From Sophora flavescens (taxonomy: Eukaryota > Streptophyta > Magnoliopsida > Fabales > Fabaceae): DNA of 64,000 nt. Position numbers and translations under genes: made by a program. The notes beneath the pieces were generated by a model, which saw nothing but the letters and a program-made list of their open reading frames with translations, searched no databases and was not told where the DNA came from. Each line of letters opens with the position of its first letter. Within the stretch, counting starts at the first letter, position 1. Location of the stretch: positions 22,335,630-22,399,629 of the forward strand of contig CM061069.1 of assembly GCA_030762895.1 (NCBI GenBank), read 5' to 3'. Below, piece by piece: positions 63,737 to 64,000 of the stretch.

Positions 63737-64000
63737 TGATAAGCCTCTAGCTCATCTAGTTTTATGGCTAGTATGACCAGGGTTTTGTGCTAATTATATC
63801 TCATTTTCACTCAAATTAGATTAGATTGTCCTCAAGCAAGGTTTTGAGTCTCTAAAGTAGTTTTAGGTTAATTTAACCAGTTTTGAGTCAAATAAAGCAC
63901 TTATGGCTATTTCTTTGTTTTCAGGATAACTTAAAAGTTAAGGGAATAAAGAAACAGGGGAAATTGCAATCCTGGAGTTGTTCGCCTCGCGAGAGTCGTC
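63737..64000 (+). repeat. element D 3' LTR, first 264 bp
   Basis: Starts TGATAAGCCTCTAGCTCATC and is nearly identical to 55497-55760. It is cut by the window end inside the first CGCGAG repeats. Confidence 0.95.

Larger units (their letters stand above)
40185..64000 (-). mobile_element. Tat-lineage Ty3/gypsy retrotransposon (element E), incomplete in window
   Basis: On the minus strand, reading down from about 55496: gag remnants, protease, RT, the gRNase H region, a second (aRNH-type) RNase H and integrase. On the opposite strand, beyond integrase, is an extra ORF. The second RNase H together with an antisense ORF downstream of integrase is characteristic of the Tat lineage. Its 5' LTR lies beyond the window, because element D is inserted in its gag. 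Its 3' LTR must lie at about 40185-41070 but I cannot fix the ends. Three elements are nested in it: a solo LTR (41801-45176), copia F (48898-52963) and D (55497 onward). Stops and frameshifts throughout show it is old. Confidence 0.78.
55497..64000 (+). mobile_element. Athila-family Ty3/gypsy retrotransposon (element D), 3' LTR cut by window end
   Basis: The 5' LTR (55497-56707), tRNA-Asp PBS (56713-56731), gag, protease, RT, RNase H, integrase, a 1.47-kb 3' noncoding region and the first 264 bp of the 3' LTR (63737 onward) are present, all on the plus strand. It is the coding relative of B and C and sits in gag of element E. At least six in-frame stops and two active-site substitutions make this copy inactive. 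The left target duplication cannot be checked because the right end lies outside the window. Confidence 0.94.

Overview
The window is a stretch of a repeat-rich plant nuclear genome, almost certainly a eudicot. A legume is compatible with the style of the small inverted-repeat elements, but I cannot prove it. The evidence is Athila-type and Tat-type Ty3/gypsy elements primed by tRNA-Asp, a Ty1/copia element primed by tRNA-iMet, a plant L1-type LINE, MULE and PIF/Harbinger-like inverted-repeat elements, and a spliced nuclear gene, TAF7. About 80 percent of the 64 kb is nested transposable-element sequence. The only host gene that looks intact is TAF7, at 32849-35190 on the minus strand.

Layout. 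(1) 1-2599: AT-rich host DNA with a MITE, microsatellites and an 82-bp tandem duplication. (2) 2600-30498: one LINE bounded by a 15-bp target-site duplication (TSD). It was split by Athila-like element A (3459-20184, minus, TSD GCAA) in ORF1 and by non-autonomous element C (24113-29360, minus, TSD GACCC) in ORF2. Element A is itself split in gag by non-autonomous element B (12441-17205, minus, TSD GGGTT). (3) 30499-35200: fragments of two unrelated host genes (FkbM-type methyltransferase and GH17/X8 beta-1,3-glucanase), then TAF7. (4) 35200-40184: AT-rich DNA with several inverted-repeat elements, one nested in another. (5) 40185 to beyond the window: Tat-lineage element E on the minus strand. 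It has the lineage-specific extra RNase H and an extra ORF in antisense. It is split by a probable 3.4-kb solo LTR (41801-45176), a gag-less copia element F (48898-52963, TSD CATTC), and an Athila-family element D (55497 to beyond 64000, plus).

B, C and D are one family. Their LTRs share the same ends, a cluster of TCGCGAGGCGA-like repeats upstream of the TATA box, a G/C tract near U5, and about 1.4 kb of 3' noncoding sequence with a conserved stem-loop. D carries gag-PR-RT-RH-INT but has stop codons and has lost catalytic aspartates in RT and RNase H. B and C lack RT, RNase H and INT and carry reduced ORFs; C has one uninterrupted 407-codon ORF. B and C end in a shared C-terminal module that is absent from D.

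Target duplications give the relative order. The LINE landed first, then A and C into the LINE, and B into A after A had landed. In the right half E came first, followed by the solo-LTR element, F and D. LTR pairs counted by eye differ by about 2 percent in C and about 9 percent in F, so C is young and F is old.
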